Notes under the pieces: generated by a model | The model's database searches: none | What the model was told of the DNA's origin: nothing | What the model saw: the letters and a program-made list of their open reading frames with translations, nothing else | In this document: positions 45,839 through 55,467 of the stretch, piece by piece | Numbering within the stretch: the first letter of the stretch is position 1 | How the letters are laid out: the number at the start of each line of letters is the position of its first letter | Assembly: GCA_041395445.1 (NCBI GenBank) | Contig: JAWLAO010000005.1 | Location: forward strand, 124,001 to 188,000 | From: Gammaproteobacteria bacterium | GTDB lineage: Bacteria > Pseudomonadota > Gammaproteobacteria > Xanthomonadales > Marinicellaceae | Length of the DNA: 64,000 nucleotides | Direction: 5' to 3' | Program-made: the position numbers and the translations under genes

Positions 45839-48356
45839 CCAGTAATTCGGCTTCTGTTTCAATATCAGTGGCTTGTATTTCCTCAGATTCTTCTTCAGGT
45901 AAATTTCCTGCAATAAAATACTCCGGTAATGTATTCGGATTATTTCTGCTTGCTAATTTACCTGTTTTTGGATTGATTTTACTGCGGATAATTCCAGCGG
46001 GAACCGGCCTGTTATATTCCGGAACTTGTTCCAATGCGGTTTGCATAAATTCAATCCAGATTGGTAATGCAGCACGTCCACCGGTTTCACCACGTCCCAT
46101 TGGTTCGGGTGTATCGAATCCAACCCAGACGTTGGTCACGTTAATGCGTTGATATCCATTAAACCAGGCATCACGTTGCTCATTGGCTGTTCCAGTTTTG
46201 CCTGCCAAATCATTTCGACCCAAGGCTTTTGCTTTAGCGCCTGTACCACGATTGATGACATCTTTCATGAATGATTCGATAATGAACTGATTGGCAGCAG
46301 AAATCACACGAGGAGGGTAAATGATATGTTCTTCAAGAATATCTTCCTCCGATTCAGAACCTGACTGTGTTGTTTGAGATTCAGATTGAATAACAATATT
46401 ATCAGTGTTTTCTGCTATTGTTTCAGCAATCTGTTGCTGTTTGAGTTTTCCTTCGCAATCGTCACAAAGCACTACTTTTTCATGTTGATACAGTACCTCA
46501 CCTTCTTGATTGGTAATAGTTTCAATCAGGTAAGGATCAATTAAGTAACCACCGTTGGCAAACACCGAAAATGCTCTTGCCATATCAATTGGTGGAATGT
46601 TTGGACTGCCCAGAGAAATTGATAAGTCTCTGGGAATAGCTTCCGGTTCAAAACCAAATTTAAGCATGTGGTTTCTGCCGGTATTGATACCAATTCGATC
46701 GAGAACTCGAATTGAGACCAAATTTCTGGAGTGAACAATTCCTTCTCTTAAACGGGTTGGTCCAAAGAATTTTTCACTATAATTTTGCGGTCTCCATGCT
46801 TTTTCCAGTTTGCTGTCATCAAAAACGATTGGAGCATCGTTGATAAGAGTAGAAGCAGTCAATCCAGCCTCAATTGCTCCTGAGTAGAGAATGGGTTTGA
46901 AACCCGAACCCGGTTGTCTTTTTGCCTGAGTGACTCGATTGAATTTGCTTAAGTTGTATGCAAAACCACCAATCAAGGAATTAACAGCACCATTATCGGG
47001 ATTTAATGAAATTAAAGCTCCTTGCACTCTTGGAATTTGCGTCAGTACAAATTGACCTAAGTTATCGCGCTTGACCATAATGACATCACCAATTTTTACA
47101 ATATCATGCATGGTTTTGGGTCGATTACCGACACGTTCATTATCAATATACGGAGCTGCCCAGTTTGATGTTTCAAAACTAATAACTGCATCCTGACCAT
47201 CAATCAATCGGACGATGGCTGATTGTTCCTCAACAAAAGTGACTATACTTGATTGTAAGCCTGCAGCATCCGGAAGTTTTTCGATGTATTCAATGGCTTG
47301 TTGAAGTTTTTCCTGAGATATGACATTGTCAACTTGATGAACTTCCATATCATTATTTGTTTCTTCAAGAATATCGAAGTGTTTCAAAGGGCCTCTGAAT
47401 CCATGTCTTTTATCATAAGATTGCAAACCGTTTTGAACTGCAATTTCAGCAGCTTGCTGGAGTTTGGAATCGACCGTAGTTGTCACAACAAAACCGTCGG
47501 AATAAGCACTGTCACCATATTTGTCCAGCATTTCTGCACGCACCATTTCTGCAATCCAAGGCGCGCTGAGCTCTATTGCAGGCTCATGAATTCTGGCATT
47601 ATCCGGTTCGGCGACTGCTTGGTCATGTTCTGTTTGAGTGATGTAATTGAGCTCCAGCATCCGGCGCAAGATATAGTTTCTTCGCAACAATGCCCTTTCC
47701 GGACTGGTCACCGGATTAATCCGCGACGGCGCTTTTGGAGGAGCTGCCAGCATGGCACATTCCGCTAATGTAAGTTCATCTAATGTTTTTCCGTAATAGG
47801 TGTCTGCTGCAGCAACAATTCCGTAGGAACGATGCCCGAGGAAGTTTTTATTCAGATAAAGTTCCAGTATTTCATCTTTGCTAATGGTTTGTTCCAGTTT
47901 TATTGCTAGAAATATTTCTTTCAGTTTTCGGGTATAGGTCTGTTCCAATGATAGAAAAACATTTCTGGTGAGTTGCATGGTAATGGTTGAACCACCGGAT
48001 TTTTTTTCTCCGGTAGTGACAACTTCCCAAACAGCTCTGAAAATTCCTTTAGGATCAATACCATAATGATCATAGAAATTAGCGTCTTCACCTGCAATAT
48101 AAGCATTTATCAAATGTTTTGGAATTTTATCAATAGCTATCGGAGAACGCCTTTTGGAACCAAAAACCGCAATCAATTTACCGTCTTTAGACTGAATTCT
48201 CAAAGGAACCTGTAATTTATACTCTCTGATGGATTCCACAGATGGCAAATCCTTTTCCATTATTTTGTAGGTTACAAACAGTGTTGCAATTCCTAAAATA
48301 AAGAAAAAAATCCCCAATTTGGTAAAAAACCAAAATATTTTTAACAGTTTTCTCAT
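45825..48356 (-). CDS. mrcA: Penicillin-binding protein 1A
   Basis: 843 aa bifunctional glycosyltransferase/transpeptidase. The frame is open from 48407, but ATG 48356 gives the usual MRKLLKIFWFF start followed by one helix (GIFFFILGIATLFVTYKI). Glycosyltransferase: EDANFYDHYGID, GGSTITMQLTRNVFLS, KKEI-like SKDEILELYLNKNFLG and PPKAPSRINP. Transpeptidase: GSGFKP (Ser-x-x-Lys), SRN and KTG in AGKTGTANEQRDAWFNGY. An insertion near residue 680 rich in Gln/Ser/Glu (TTQSGSESEEDILEE) precedes the catalytic KTG. The product polymerises and cross-links peptidoglycan. The gene is upstream of maf and they overlap. Confidence 0.95.
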   Translation of the reverse strand: MRKLLKIFWFFTKLGIFFFILGIATLFVTYKIMEKDLPSVESIREYKLQVPLRIQSKDGKLIAVFGSKRRSPIAIDKIPKHLINAYIAGEDANFYDHYGIDPKGIFRAVWEVVTTGEKKSGGSTITMQLTRNVFLSLEQTYTRKLKEIFLAIKLEQTISKDEILELYLNKNFLGHRSYGIVAAADTYYGKTLDELTLAECAMLAAPPKAPSRINPVTSPERALLRRNYILRRMLELNYITQTEHDQAVAEPDNARIHEPAIELSAPWIAEMVRAEMLDKYGDSAYSDGFVVTTTVDSKLQQAAEIAVQNGLQSYDKRHGFRGPLKHFDILEETNNDMEVHQVDNVISQEKLQQAIEYIEKLPDAAGLQSSIVTFVEEQSAIVRLIDGQDAVISFETSNWAAPYIDNERVGNRPKTMHDIVKIGDVIMVKRDNLGQFVLTQIPRVQGALISLNPDNGAVNSLIGGFAYNLSKFNRVTQAKRQPGSGFKPILYSGAIEAGLTASTLINDAPIVFDDSKLEKAWRPQNYSEKFFGPTRLREGIVHSRNLVSIRVLDRIGINTGRNHMLKFGFEPEAIPRDLSISLGSPNIPPIDMARAFSVFANGGYLIDPYLIETITNQEGEVLYQHEKVVLCDDCEGKLKQQQIAETIAENTDNIVIQSESQTTQSGSESEEDILEEHIIYPPRVISAANQFIIESFMKDVINRGTGAKAKALGRNDLAGKTGTANEQRDAWFNGYQRINVTNVWVGFDTPEPMGRGETGGRAALPIWIEFMQTALEQVPEYNRPVPAGIIRSKINPKTGKLASRNNPNTLPEYFIAGNLPEEESEEIQATDIETEAELLDDLF

Positions 48357-48512
48357 GAAAATTCTAATTTCTGATTCGCTCCTTATTGTAGTAAAAAGCC
48401 CATTCAATTTATATGTAAATTCATTTGTTTTACATTATTTTATAATTCATTCTCAAGTTTTGAGAATCAGCACTCGTAAATTACACACTAACATTAAAAC
48501 TGAGAAAGAAAC

Positions 48513-48776
48513 ATGAATTACCTAAATAAACAGATTTTATTTTTTATTAGCAGTTCACTTTTATTGCTAATACTCTTTGCTATTCCTTTATTTGTGACAT
48601 TAAGCATGATTGTGTTTAGTTTAATATCCATTTCTGCTATATATTTTGTTCGTAACTATCAGTTAGACTATAAATATTTGATAAGTTTCATCTCACAACT
48701 GTTGATGCTTGTTTTTATCGTTGGCGTATTTATCTTGAGTCTATCTTTTGTTGCTGAAAGATTGAGTCAATTGTGA
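48513..48776 (+). CDS. Small membrane protein, unknown function
   Basis: 87 aa with three predicted hydrophobic segments (ILFFISSSLLLLILFAIPLF, MIVFSLISISAIYF, SQLLMLVFIVGVFILSLSFV) and few charges. I do not recognise a family. A weak AGAAAG stretch precedes the ATG. The gene is divergent from PBP1A across a 156-base gap. Real or not is uncertain, although the composition is that of a genuine membrane protein and no longer frame competes. Confidence 0.5.
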   Translation: MNYLNKQILFFISSSLLLLILFAIPLFVTLSMIVFSLISISAIYFVRNYQLDYKYLISFISQLLMLVFIVGVFILSLSFVAERLSQL

Positions 48777-48845
48777 AAACCGAAGGTATTAAATTCTTTT
48801 TGGCTGATATAATGCCATTTATTGAATCTATATTTATGAGTTATC

Positions 48846-49241
48846 TTGCCAAAATTATCAATCATCAGAATTGCAAAGCCGACAAATAACCTTAGTGAAA
48901 TAACCCGGATGTATATTGAGGGTTTGGGTTTTGAACTACTTGGAGAGTTTAATAATCATAATGGTTTTGACGGTAGGATGATTGGTCACAAAAATCATTG
49001 TTATCATCTTGAATTTACGTATCATCATGATTCACAATTATTGGAAAAACCACACCCTGATAATTTGTTGGTGTTTTATGTCGAAAACACAGAACAATGG
49101 GAAAATGTGTGCAATTCAATGAAATTAGCAGGTTTTATTAGAGTATCATCATTTAATCCTTACTGGGATGAAAAAGGTCAAACCTACAAAGACATCGACG
49201 GAAATCGAATTGTTATACAAAATTCTGAATGGTCGAAATAA
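48846..49241 (+). CDS. VOC-superfamily (glyoxalase/bleomycin-resistance fold) protein
   Basis: 131 aa metal-dependent VOC-fold protein, probably starting at TTG 48846 (MPKLSIIRIAKPTNNL). Two beta-alpha-beta modules are visible: ITRMYIEGLGFELLGEFNNH with HCYHLEFTYH, then NLLVFYVENTEQW, VSSFNPYWDEKGQTYKDIDG and IVIQ. The YycE-like pattern of FNPYW-x6-TYKD-DG is typical. His, Glu and Asp positions suitable for a metal exist, but the substrate is unknown. Confidence 0.82.
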   Translation: MPKLSIIRIAKPTNNLSEITRMYIEGLGFELLGEFNNHNGFDGRMIGHKNHCYHLEFTYHHDSQLLEKPHPDNLLVFYVENTEQWENVCNSMKLAGFIRVSSFNPYWDEKGQTYKDIDGNRIVIQNSEWSK

Positions 49242-49297
49242 AGATGTTGATTCTTTGAAATAGACAAATTCTTTTCAGCATTTCAGAGAAATTTAGT

Positions 49298-49303
49298 TAC
49301 AAT
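49298..49303 (+). promoter_or_regulatory. Candidate -10 box directly before dnaB
   Basis: TACAAT, 7 bases before the dnaB ATG at 49310. Transcription would begin at or next to the ATG, giving a leaderless mRNA. No Shine-Dalgarno is seen in front of the ATG, which agrees. Confidence 0.35.
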
Positions 49304-49309
49304 ACCGCC

Positions 49310-50701
49310 ATGGCTGATTTTCGTAAAGATAAAAACAAAAAAGTAAATAATCTCAAACTTCCTCCTCAATCCGATGATGCAGAACGCTCTGTTCTCGGCG
49401 GATTGATGCTGGTCAGTGACGCATGGGATAAAGTTGCAGATTTATTGTCGAGTGATGATTTTTATCGTCAGGATCACGCAATTATTTTCAAAGCGATTCA
49501 TGCACTTAGCAGTGAAAACAAACCTTGTGATGTGGTGACAGTTGGTGAGTGGTTGGATTTACACCAACTGACGGAAGAAGCCGGAGGCAAAGATTATTTA
49601 ATTGAAGTTGCCAGTAATGTTCCCGGCGCTGCCAACATCAAAGCCTATGCGGAAATTGTTAGGGAAAAATCAGTGATGCGGAAGTTGGTTCAAATTGGCA
49701 ACGATTTGACCGAGAATGCATTTAACCCGGAAGGTAAAACCAGCGATGAATTGCTTGAAGAAGCTGAAAAAGAGGTCTTTGGTATTCGCGAGCAAACCTT
49801 AAAGTCAAAAAGTGGTTTGACTGATATTAAAACTTTGTTGAAGCAAACCATTGAAAACATACATGAAATGTCAGAATCAGATGGCGAAATGACTGGAATT
49901 CCTACCGGTTTCACCGATTTTGATAAAAAAACCAATGGCTTACAAAAATCTGACTTAGTGATTATTGCCGGTCGTCCGGCAATGGGTAAAACCTCTTTTG
50001 CTATGAATATTGTCGAAAGAGCGGCGATTAAACACAATAAAAAAGTTGCTGTTTTTAGTATGGAAATGTCATCGGTTCAATTGGCGATGAGGATTTTGTC
50101 GTCATTGTCACGAATTCCTTCGGGAAGATTAAGAGTTGGTGATTTAAAAGATGATGAATGGCCACGAATTGTTCAACAACAAATGCTGTTATCCGGTGCA
50201 GAACTGTTCATTGACGATACGCCGGCACTCTCACCGATGGAGGTTCGCGCTCGTTGCCGACGTCTGAAACGCACCCAAAAAGGTTTGGATTTAATCGTAA
50301 TCGATTACCTGCAATTAATGCAAATCAAAGGCTCCGAAAATCGTGTGAATGAAATCTCAGAAATTTCACGATCTTTAAAAGCAATGGCAAAAGAGTTGGA
50401 TGTGCCTGTAATTGCTTTGTCACAGTTGAATCGTTCGTTAGAACAACGTCCCAATAAGCGACCTGTGATGTCGGATTTGCGTGAATCCGGTGCGATTGAG
50501 CAAGATGCTGACTTGATTGTCTTTATTTATCGGGATGAGGTTTATCATGAAGACTCTCCGCATAAAGGCAAGGCGGAAATTATCATCGGCAAGCACAGAC
50601 ATGGTTCGACGGGTATGGTTCCATTGACATTCAGGGGCGAGTTCACACGTTTCGAGAATTTTGTCAACGATATTGGTATTGATGATGTTACCCATCACTA
50701 A
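49310..50701 (+). CDS. dnaB: Replicative DNA helicase DnaB
   Basis: 463 aa hexameric 5'-3' helicase at the replication fork. N-terminal domain: PPQSDDAERSVLGGLML, FYRQDHAIIFKAI. RecA-like C-terminal domain: Walker A IIAGRPAMGKTSFAMN, Walker B DLIVIDYLQLM, QLNRSLEQRPNKRPVMSDLRESGAIEQDADL and the arginine finger KHRHGSTG. Followed after 28 bases by alr, the common dnaB-alr order (rplI is not in front here). Confidence 0.97.
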   Translation: MADFRKDKNKKVNNLKLPPQSDDAERSVLGGLMLVSDAWDKVADLLSSDDFYRQDHAIIFKAIHALSSENKPCDVVTVGEWLDLHQLTEEAGGKDYLIEVASNVPGAANIKAYAEIVREKSVMRKLVQIGNDLTENAFNPEGKTSDELLEEAEKEVFGIREQTLKSKSGLTDIKTLLKQTIENIHEMSESDGEMTGIPTGFTDFDKKTNGLQKSDLVIIAGRPAMGKTSFAMNIVERAAIKHNKKVAVFSMEMSSVQLAMRILSSLSRIPSGRLRVGDLKDDEWPRIVQQQMLLSGAELFIDDTPALSPMEVRARCRRLKRTQKGLDLIVIDYLQLMQIKGSENRVNEISEISRSLKAMAKELDVPVIALSQLNRSLEQRPNKRPVMSDLRESGAIEQDADLIVFIYRDEVYHEDSPHKGKAEIIIGKHRHGSTGMVPLTFRGEFTRFENFVNDIGIDDVTHH

Positions 50702-50729
50702 CGATAGTCTAAACAAGGATTAAATACAC

Positions 50730-51815
50730 ATGAGCAGGGGGACAACAGCAATCATCAATTTCGATAATCTGCGTCATAATTTTGATGTTCTCAGCGAAAT
50801 GGCGCCCGGAAAGTTGGTTTTGGTGGTTAAAGCTGATGCCTATGGTCATGGACTTCAACAGATTGTCAAAGCACTGGATAAAGCGGAATGCTTTGGTGTG
50901 GCAACCATTGATGAAGCTCTTTTGGTTCGAAAAGTAAGAAAGAATGTCAGAATTTTGCTCTTGGAAGGTTATCTGGATGAAAATGAACTGAAAGTTGCAA
51001 TTGAGAATCATTTTGACTGTGTGATTCATCAGCAACAGCAGATTGATTTATTGCAACAAATTGATTGCAAAGGAAAAAAATTAAATATCTGGTTAAAGTT
51101 TGATTCCGGTATGAACCGACTGGGATTTAGCGAAAAGGAATTTCAAGAAGCCATTCAATTAATGGAATCCCATGAGGCGGTTGATGAGTTGATTTTAATG
51201 AGTCATTTGGCATCGGCTAATCTGAGGCAAAGCAATTTTACTGAAATGCAAGCTGAGAAATTTCTTAAATTTCATACCAATCAGCAATTATCCTTATCGA
51301 ACTCTTCCGCTTTATTGCATGGCAATCATTTAAAAGATGAATGGTGCAGAGTCGGGTTGGCCTTGTTTGGCGTCTCACCGATTGAGACAACCATGGCAGA
51401 GGATTACGATTTAAAGTCGGTAATGAGATTACAAACCAATGTCATTGCTGTTAAAGACATCAAATCCGGCGAGAGTATCGGTTATTCACAAACCTATATT
51501 GCCGAATTCGATATGAAAGTGGCAATCATCGGAATTGGTTATGGTGATGGATACCCGTGGTCGTTATCAAAATCAGCTTATGTTAAAATCAATAATCAAA
51601 AAGCTCCAATTGTCGGTCGTGTGTCTATGGATATGATGGCGATTGATATCAGTGAAATGAAAGATGTCAAAATTGGTGATTCGGTTTTGATTTGGGGTGA
51701 TGAAGATACAGCTTCTTTACCGATTGAAATCGTCGCAGAAAATGCCAATACCATTCCTTATGTGCTACTATGTCAGATAACTTCGAGGGTGCATTATCAA
51801 TATGTCAATCAATAA
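50730..51815 (+). CDS. alr: Alanine racemase
   Basis: 361 aa PLP enzyme that makes D-alanine for peptidoglycan. PLP Lys in LVLVVKADAYGHGLQQI (near residue 35); phosphate-binding GYGDGYPW; catalytic Tyr in GESIGYSQTY and VGRVSMDMMAID; the C-terminal TSRVHYQYVN. Overlaps the downstream transporter gene by 14 bases. AAGGA occurs 12 bases before the ATG (50715 region). Confidence 0.96.
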   Translation: MSRGTTAIINFDNLRHNFDVLSEMAPGKLVLVVKADAYGHGLQQIVKALDKAECFGVATIDEALLVRKVRKNVRILLLEGYLDENELKVAIENHFDCVIHQQQQIDLLQQIDCKGKKLNIWLKFDSGMNRLGFSEKEFQEAIQLMESHEAVDELILMSHLASANLRQSNFTEMQAEKFLKFHTNQQLSLSNSSALLHGNHLKDEWCRVGLALFGVSPIETTMAEDYDLKSVMRLQTNVIAVKDIKSGESIGYSQTYIAEFDMKVAIIGIGYGDGYPWSLSKSAYVKINNQKAPIVGRVSMDMMAIDISEMKDVKIGDSVLIWGDEDTASLPIEIVAENANTIPYVLLCQITSRVHYQYVNQ

Positions 51816-53199
51816 TATTGCCAATTATTTCAAATCTCAGGTTAAAAAAGAGGAGTGGGCTCCATTAATCTGGTCGTTTTTGTACTTTTATTTCCTTCTT
51901 ACCAGTTATTTTGTGGTTCGACCGATTCGCGAAACGATGGGTGTTACTGCCGGTGGGCGTGAAATCTATGATGTATTGTTTTCGGCAACATTCATTGTCA
52001 TGCTGTTATTGCAACCTGTTTATGGAAAGATCGTTTCTAAATATTCGAGAAAGCAGTTCATTCCGATTATTTACGGTTTTTTCACCGTTCTGATGATTAT
52101 ATTTTGGGCGACATTTCAGAAATTTGGTACGGAAAATATCACATTGGCAAAAGTCTATTTTGTATTTGTCAGCGTGTTCAACTTGTTCGTTGTCTCTGTG
52201 TTTTGGAGTTTTATGGCCGATGTTTATAACAAGGAGCAGGGTAAAAGGCTATTCGGAGTGATTGCCGCCGGTGGCAGTACCGGAGGAATTAGTGGAGGAA
52301 TTATCACCTCAGTTCTTGTGGAAAGAATAGGCACTATCAACATGATGCTGGTATCAGCCGGATTTTTGATTGTTTGTATTTTGATTGTGATTAAAATCCG
52401 AAAATACGCCAATGAATCAACTGTCAATAAAGAAGCTCCTTTGGGAGGAAGTCCGCTAGAAGGATTGAAATTAACATTTAGTTCTAAGCTATTGACTCAA
52501 ATGGCAATTATGACAGTGATGGCAGTGTTGATTGGAGGAATTTTCTATACATTACAAGGTGAGTATATTCGTCAAAATTATGCTGATAAAGACACTCAGA
52601 CTGCAATTTTTGCCAACGTAAATACGTTTACCAATATGCTGACATTGTTTTTTCAGTTGATATTAACGCCGTTTTTATTACAGAAAATTAAAATTCATAA
52701 AATCCTCGGTATTTATCCGACCATAATGATTTTCGCTTTCATTGTTTTTGGTGCGGTTCCTGTTTTACAAATTGTTTTGGCAGGAATTATATTGCAACGA
52801 AGCGGAGCCTATGGCTTGATGAAACCACCAACAGACTGGCTTTTCACCGGATTGGATAAAAATATCAAATACAAATTCAAGAATTTTATGGACACGGTAA
52901 TATACCGTGGTGGTGATGTCTTTACTCAGCTTGTGTTTATTAATGCGGTTAGTTATTTCACTAAAAGTTTACGAGTTTTTGCAGTCTTTGGAGTAAGATT
53001 CAGTTTGATATGGCTTGTGAATGCAATCACAGTTGGACGTCTTGCACATCAGGCATTTTTGACACAATCAAATAGCAGCAATTTTAAAAGTAGTAAATAT
53101 ATAATGCATTGGGAAAATGTATTTCATGTATATTTATTCTCTAACTCTAATAATAACCAATCCAAAAGCTATGAAACGACTGTCACTTTTTGTTATTAA
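51802..53199 (+). CDS. MFS permease resembling NTP/NDP exchange transporters
   Basis: 465 aa with about 12 membrane helices. It resembles the ADP/ATP-translocase-like (TlcC/Npt) branch of the MFS: VKKEEWAPLIWSFLYFYFLL, VVRPIRETMGVTAGGREIYD, LFGVIAAGGSTGGISGG, RSGAYGLMKPPTDWLFTG and NFMDTVIYRGGDVFTQLVF. The start overlaps alr by 14 bases, so it is in the dnaB-alr transcript. After VGRLAHQAFLTQ the last 40 residues are Asn/Ser-rich and end in LFSNSNNNQSKSYETTVTFCY (split), overlapping the start of the next, broken gene. That tail may be an artefact of a nearby indel. The free-living relatives of this family have no known nucleotide role. Confidence 0.82.
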   Translation: MSINNIANYFKSQVKKEEWAPLIWSFLYFYFLLTSYFVVRPIRETMGVTAGGREIYDVLFSATFIVMLLLQPVYGKIVSKYSRKQFIPIIYGFFTVLMIIFWATFQKFGTENITLAKVYFVFVSVFNLFVVSVFWSFMADVYNKEQGKRLFGVIAAGGSTGGISGGIITSVLVERIGTINMMLVSAGFLIVCILIVIKIRKYANESTVNKEAPLGGSPLEGLKLTFSSKLLTQMAIMTVMAVLIGGIFYTLQGEYIRQNYADKDTQTAIFANVNTFTNMLTLFFQLILTPFLLQKIKIHKILGIYPTIMIFAFIVFGAVPVLQIVLAGIILQRSGAYGLMKPPTDWLFTGLDKNIKYKFKNFMDTVIYRGGDVFTQLVFINAVSYFTKSLRVFAVFGVRFSLIWLVNAITVGRLAHQAFLTQSNSSNFKSSKYIMHWENVFHVYLFSNSNNNQSKSYETTVTFCY

Positions 53200-54823
53200 T
53201 TTCAAATGTTAGTCTTTGCCGGAAGTACTGTGTTTACCGTAAATTCTACCGGTGATAGTCCGGATGCATCTGTGCTTAATGGCAATGTATGTAGATACAG
53301 GTTCAACCATTGGAGGACAACCGGAATGCACGCTCAGAGCAGCGATTCAAGAAAGCTAATAATACGACTGGATCATTAATCTGACTTTCAACATCACAAA
53401 TGGATGTGATGGTCAATAATATCTGTACTATCAATATAAATACAGCAGACAAGTCGGCACTTCCTGATATCACTTCACAAGTGTATATTGATGGTTTAAC
53501 TCAACCTGGAAATAGTTCACTATGCAATCTAGGATATTCCTTAAACTCGTTCAGCAACTATCATGTCGTTATTCAAGGCGATGGTGTAGATATTGCATCG
53601 CTGCGGTTTGAAACTGGCAACTGGTTCTAGATGGTTCTGTCGATTAAAGGATTGAATATCGAAGTTTTTAATAATCTTGCAATTATACAACAGTAGCAAT
53701 AATACGATTGAATCCAGTGTAACTTTATCGGAACAGACGAAACTGGAATGCAAGTTAGCTGGTTAAATAATAATTGGGCCAATGGAATTTATGTTTTGGG
53801 TTGTACAGCCACAATATAATATGGAGGAACATCAGCAATCAAGGAAATTTAATTTCCGGTACATTATGCAAATGGATGGTATTCTGTTTTATGGAGGTGA
53901 TTTTCCAGCGTGTAATCCGGCGTAATTTAACGAAACCACACTCGAATTCTATTGTTGGAAATTTTATAGGAACTTTTAAAGATGGAGTTTCTGATGGAGG
54001 TAATTTTGCATCAGGCATCGCTTTTTTAGGCGAATCAGCCGGTAATAGCTGAATCGGAGATATCAACGGAAACAATACCATTAGTCCCAATGTGATTTCA
54101 GCAAATGCAACAGGTATTCGTATATATCTCTCTGATAATAATGAAGTTCTGGGTAATTTTATCGGAACCGATTTAACGGGAACTGTAAGATTGGGAAATA
54201 CAAATAGTGGAATCATCATTGAACATGGTTCAGCAAACAGGGTTGGAGATGCCGATTCGGCATCATACATAAATACCATAGCTTATAATGATAATGGAGT
54301 GATGCTGACAGGGGCATTAGCAGCAAACAATATTATCGAAAGAAACAGCATGTATGGAAACAGGAATCTGGCCATTGAAATCATTCGTGATGGTTCAACC
54401 AATAATGACGGACAAAACCCTAACGATACCGATGATGCGGATTCAGGTGCCAATTTGTTGATGAATACAGCTGAAATTCTTGATTATCAGACATCCTATG
54501 ATGAATTTTTGATGACCTATATTTTGGAAATATCTGCCTCCATTGATGCCAGTGATACCAATGCAGCCTATCCATTGTGGATAACATTTTATTCGACGGA
54601 TGTCAGCGAATCCATGCAAGGGCGAAAATATCTTGGTGGTGAGGCGATAATGACTCCAGCAGCCACTCACAATCTTTTATATTTTTACCAAACCAGTGAT
54701 TACGACGATGGAATGTATGTAGCCATGACTGTTACCGACGCCAATGGTAACACCTCAGAAATGTCGCAACCAGTAACAATAGGTGAATTTGATTTGATAT
54801 TTGCAAACGGATTTGATTATTAG
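53171..54823 (+). pseudogene. CSLREA/right-handed beta-helix surface protein gene, broken by indels
   Basis: It starts MKRLSLFVIN at 53171, then loses frame. If single bases are restored near 53207, 53290-53300 and 53353, the text reads TVFTVNSTGDSPDASVLNG, then ECTLRAAIQEANNTTG, matching the CSLREA-box (CTLREAIxEAN) of parallel beta-helix proteins. Further pieces are open at 53400-53630, around 53774-54052 and from 54092 to 54823. They contain beta-helix rungs such as VLGNFIGTDLTGTVRLGN and NNIIERNSMYGN. The end is FDLIFANGFDY. About 550 codons in all. Decay is by indels, as in the FG-GAP gene. Confidence 0.75.
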
Positions 54824-54844
54824 ACTAATTTTCTGTAATCGTTG

Positions 54845-55321
54845 ATGGAAAAGGTTGTTTTATTTGTTGATGTTCAGAATGTGTATTACACAACGAAGCA
54901 GGCTTTTGGTAGAAACTTTGATTATAACAAATTCTGGCAACAGGCAACCTCAAATCGTCAAGTCGTTAAAGCCATTGCCTATGCGATTAATCGCGGTGAT
55001 GCAAAACAAAAAGAATTTCAGAACATACTTCGCGCCATCGGCTTTGAAGTCAAACTCAAACCCTTTATCCAACGATCCGATGGAACTGCTAAAGGCGACT
55101 GGGATGTCGGCATCACCATAGATGCGCTGGAATACTCAAAAGATGCTGATGTTGTGATTTTGGTTTCTGGAGACGGTGATTTTGATTTGTTAGTCAATAA
55201 ACTCAAACTTGATAACGACAAACGAGTTGAAGTTTATGGAGTTGAAAGTTTGACGGCCTTGTCACTTGTTAATGCTGCTAGCGAGTTTGTTTCAATTGAT
55301 GGTGCGTTACTTTTGAAATAA
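54845..55321 (+). CDS. NYN-domain (LabA/DUF88-type) protein, likely PIN-fold nuclease
   Basis: 158 aa from ATG 54845 (TTG 54842 is in frame). The single NYN domain has VVLFVDVQNVYYTTKQ with the first Asp, GDWDVGITIDALEYSKDADVVILVSGDGDFDLLVN with the central Asps and RVEVYGVES, so all four acidic positions of the PIN-like metal site appear present. LabA-type proteins are expected to be RNases. No partner toxin or regulator is adjacent. It follows the broken beta-helix gene by 22 bases. Confidence 0.9.
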   Translation: MEKVVLFVDVQNVYYTTKQAFGRNFDYNKFWQQATSNRQVVKAIAYAINRGDAKQKEFQNILRAIGFEVKLKPFIQRSDGTAKGDWDVGITIDALEYSKDADVVILVSGDGDFDLLVNKLKLDNDKRVEVYGVESLTALSLVNAASEFVSIDGALLLK

Positions 55322-55467
55322 TATTTAAATGGTTCAATTGTTATTTTAGTATTCAATGTACATTGCAGAGCTAACTTGCTATTATTGAATATTCTGGTAC
55401 ATCTTGTATTCTATGTTTTTCTTGTTAAAGTAGTCAGTTCAAATTAGTTAAAAACTGTCTTTGATAA

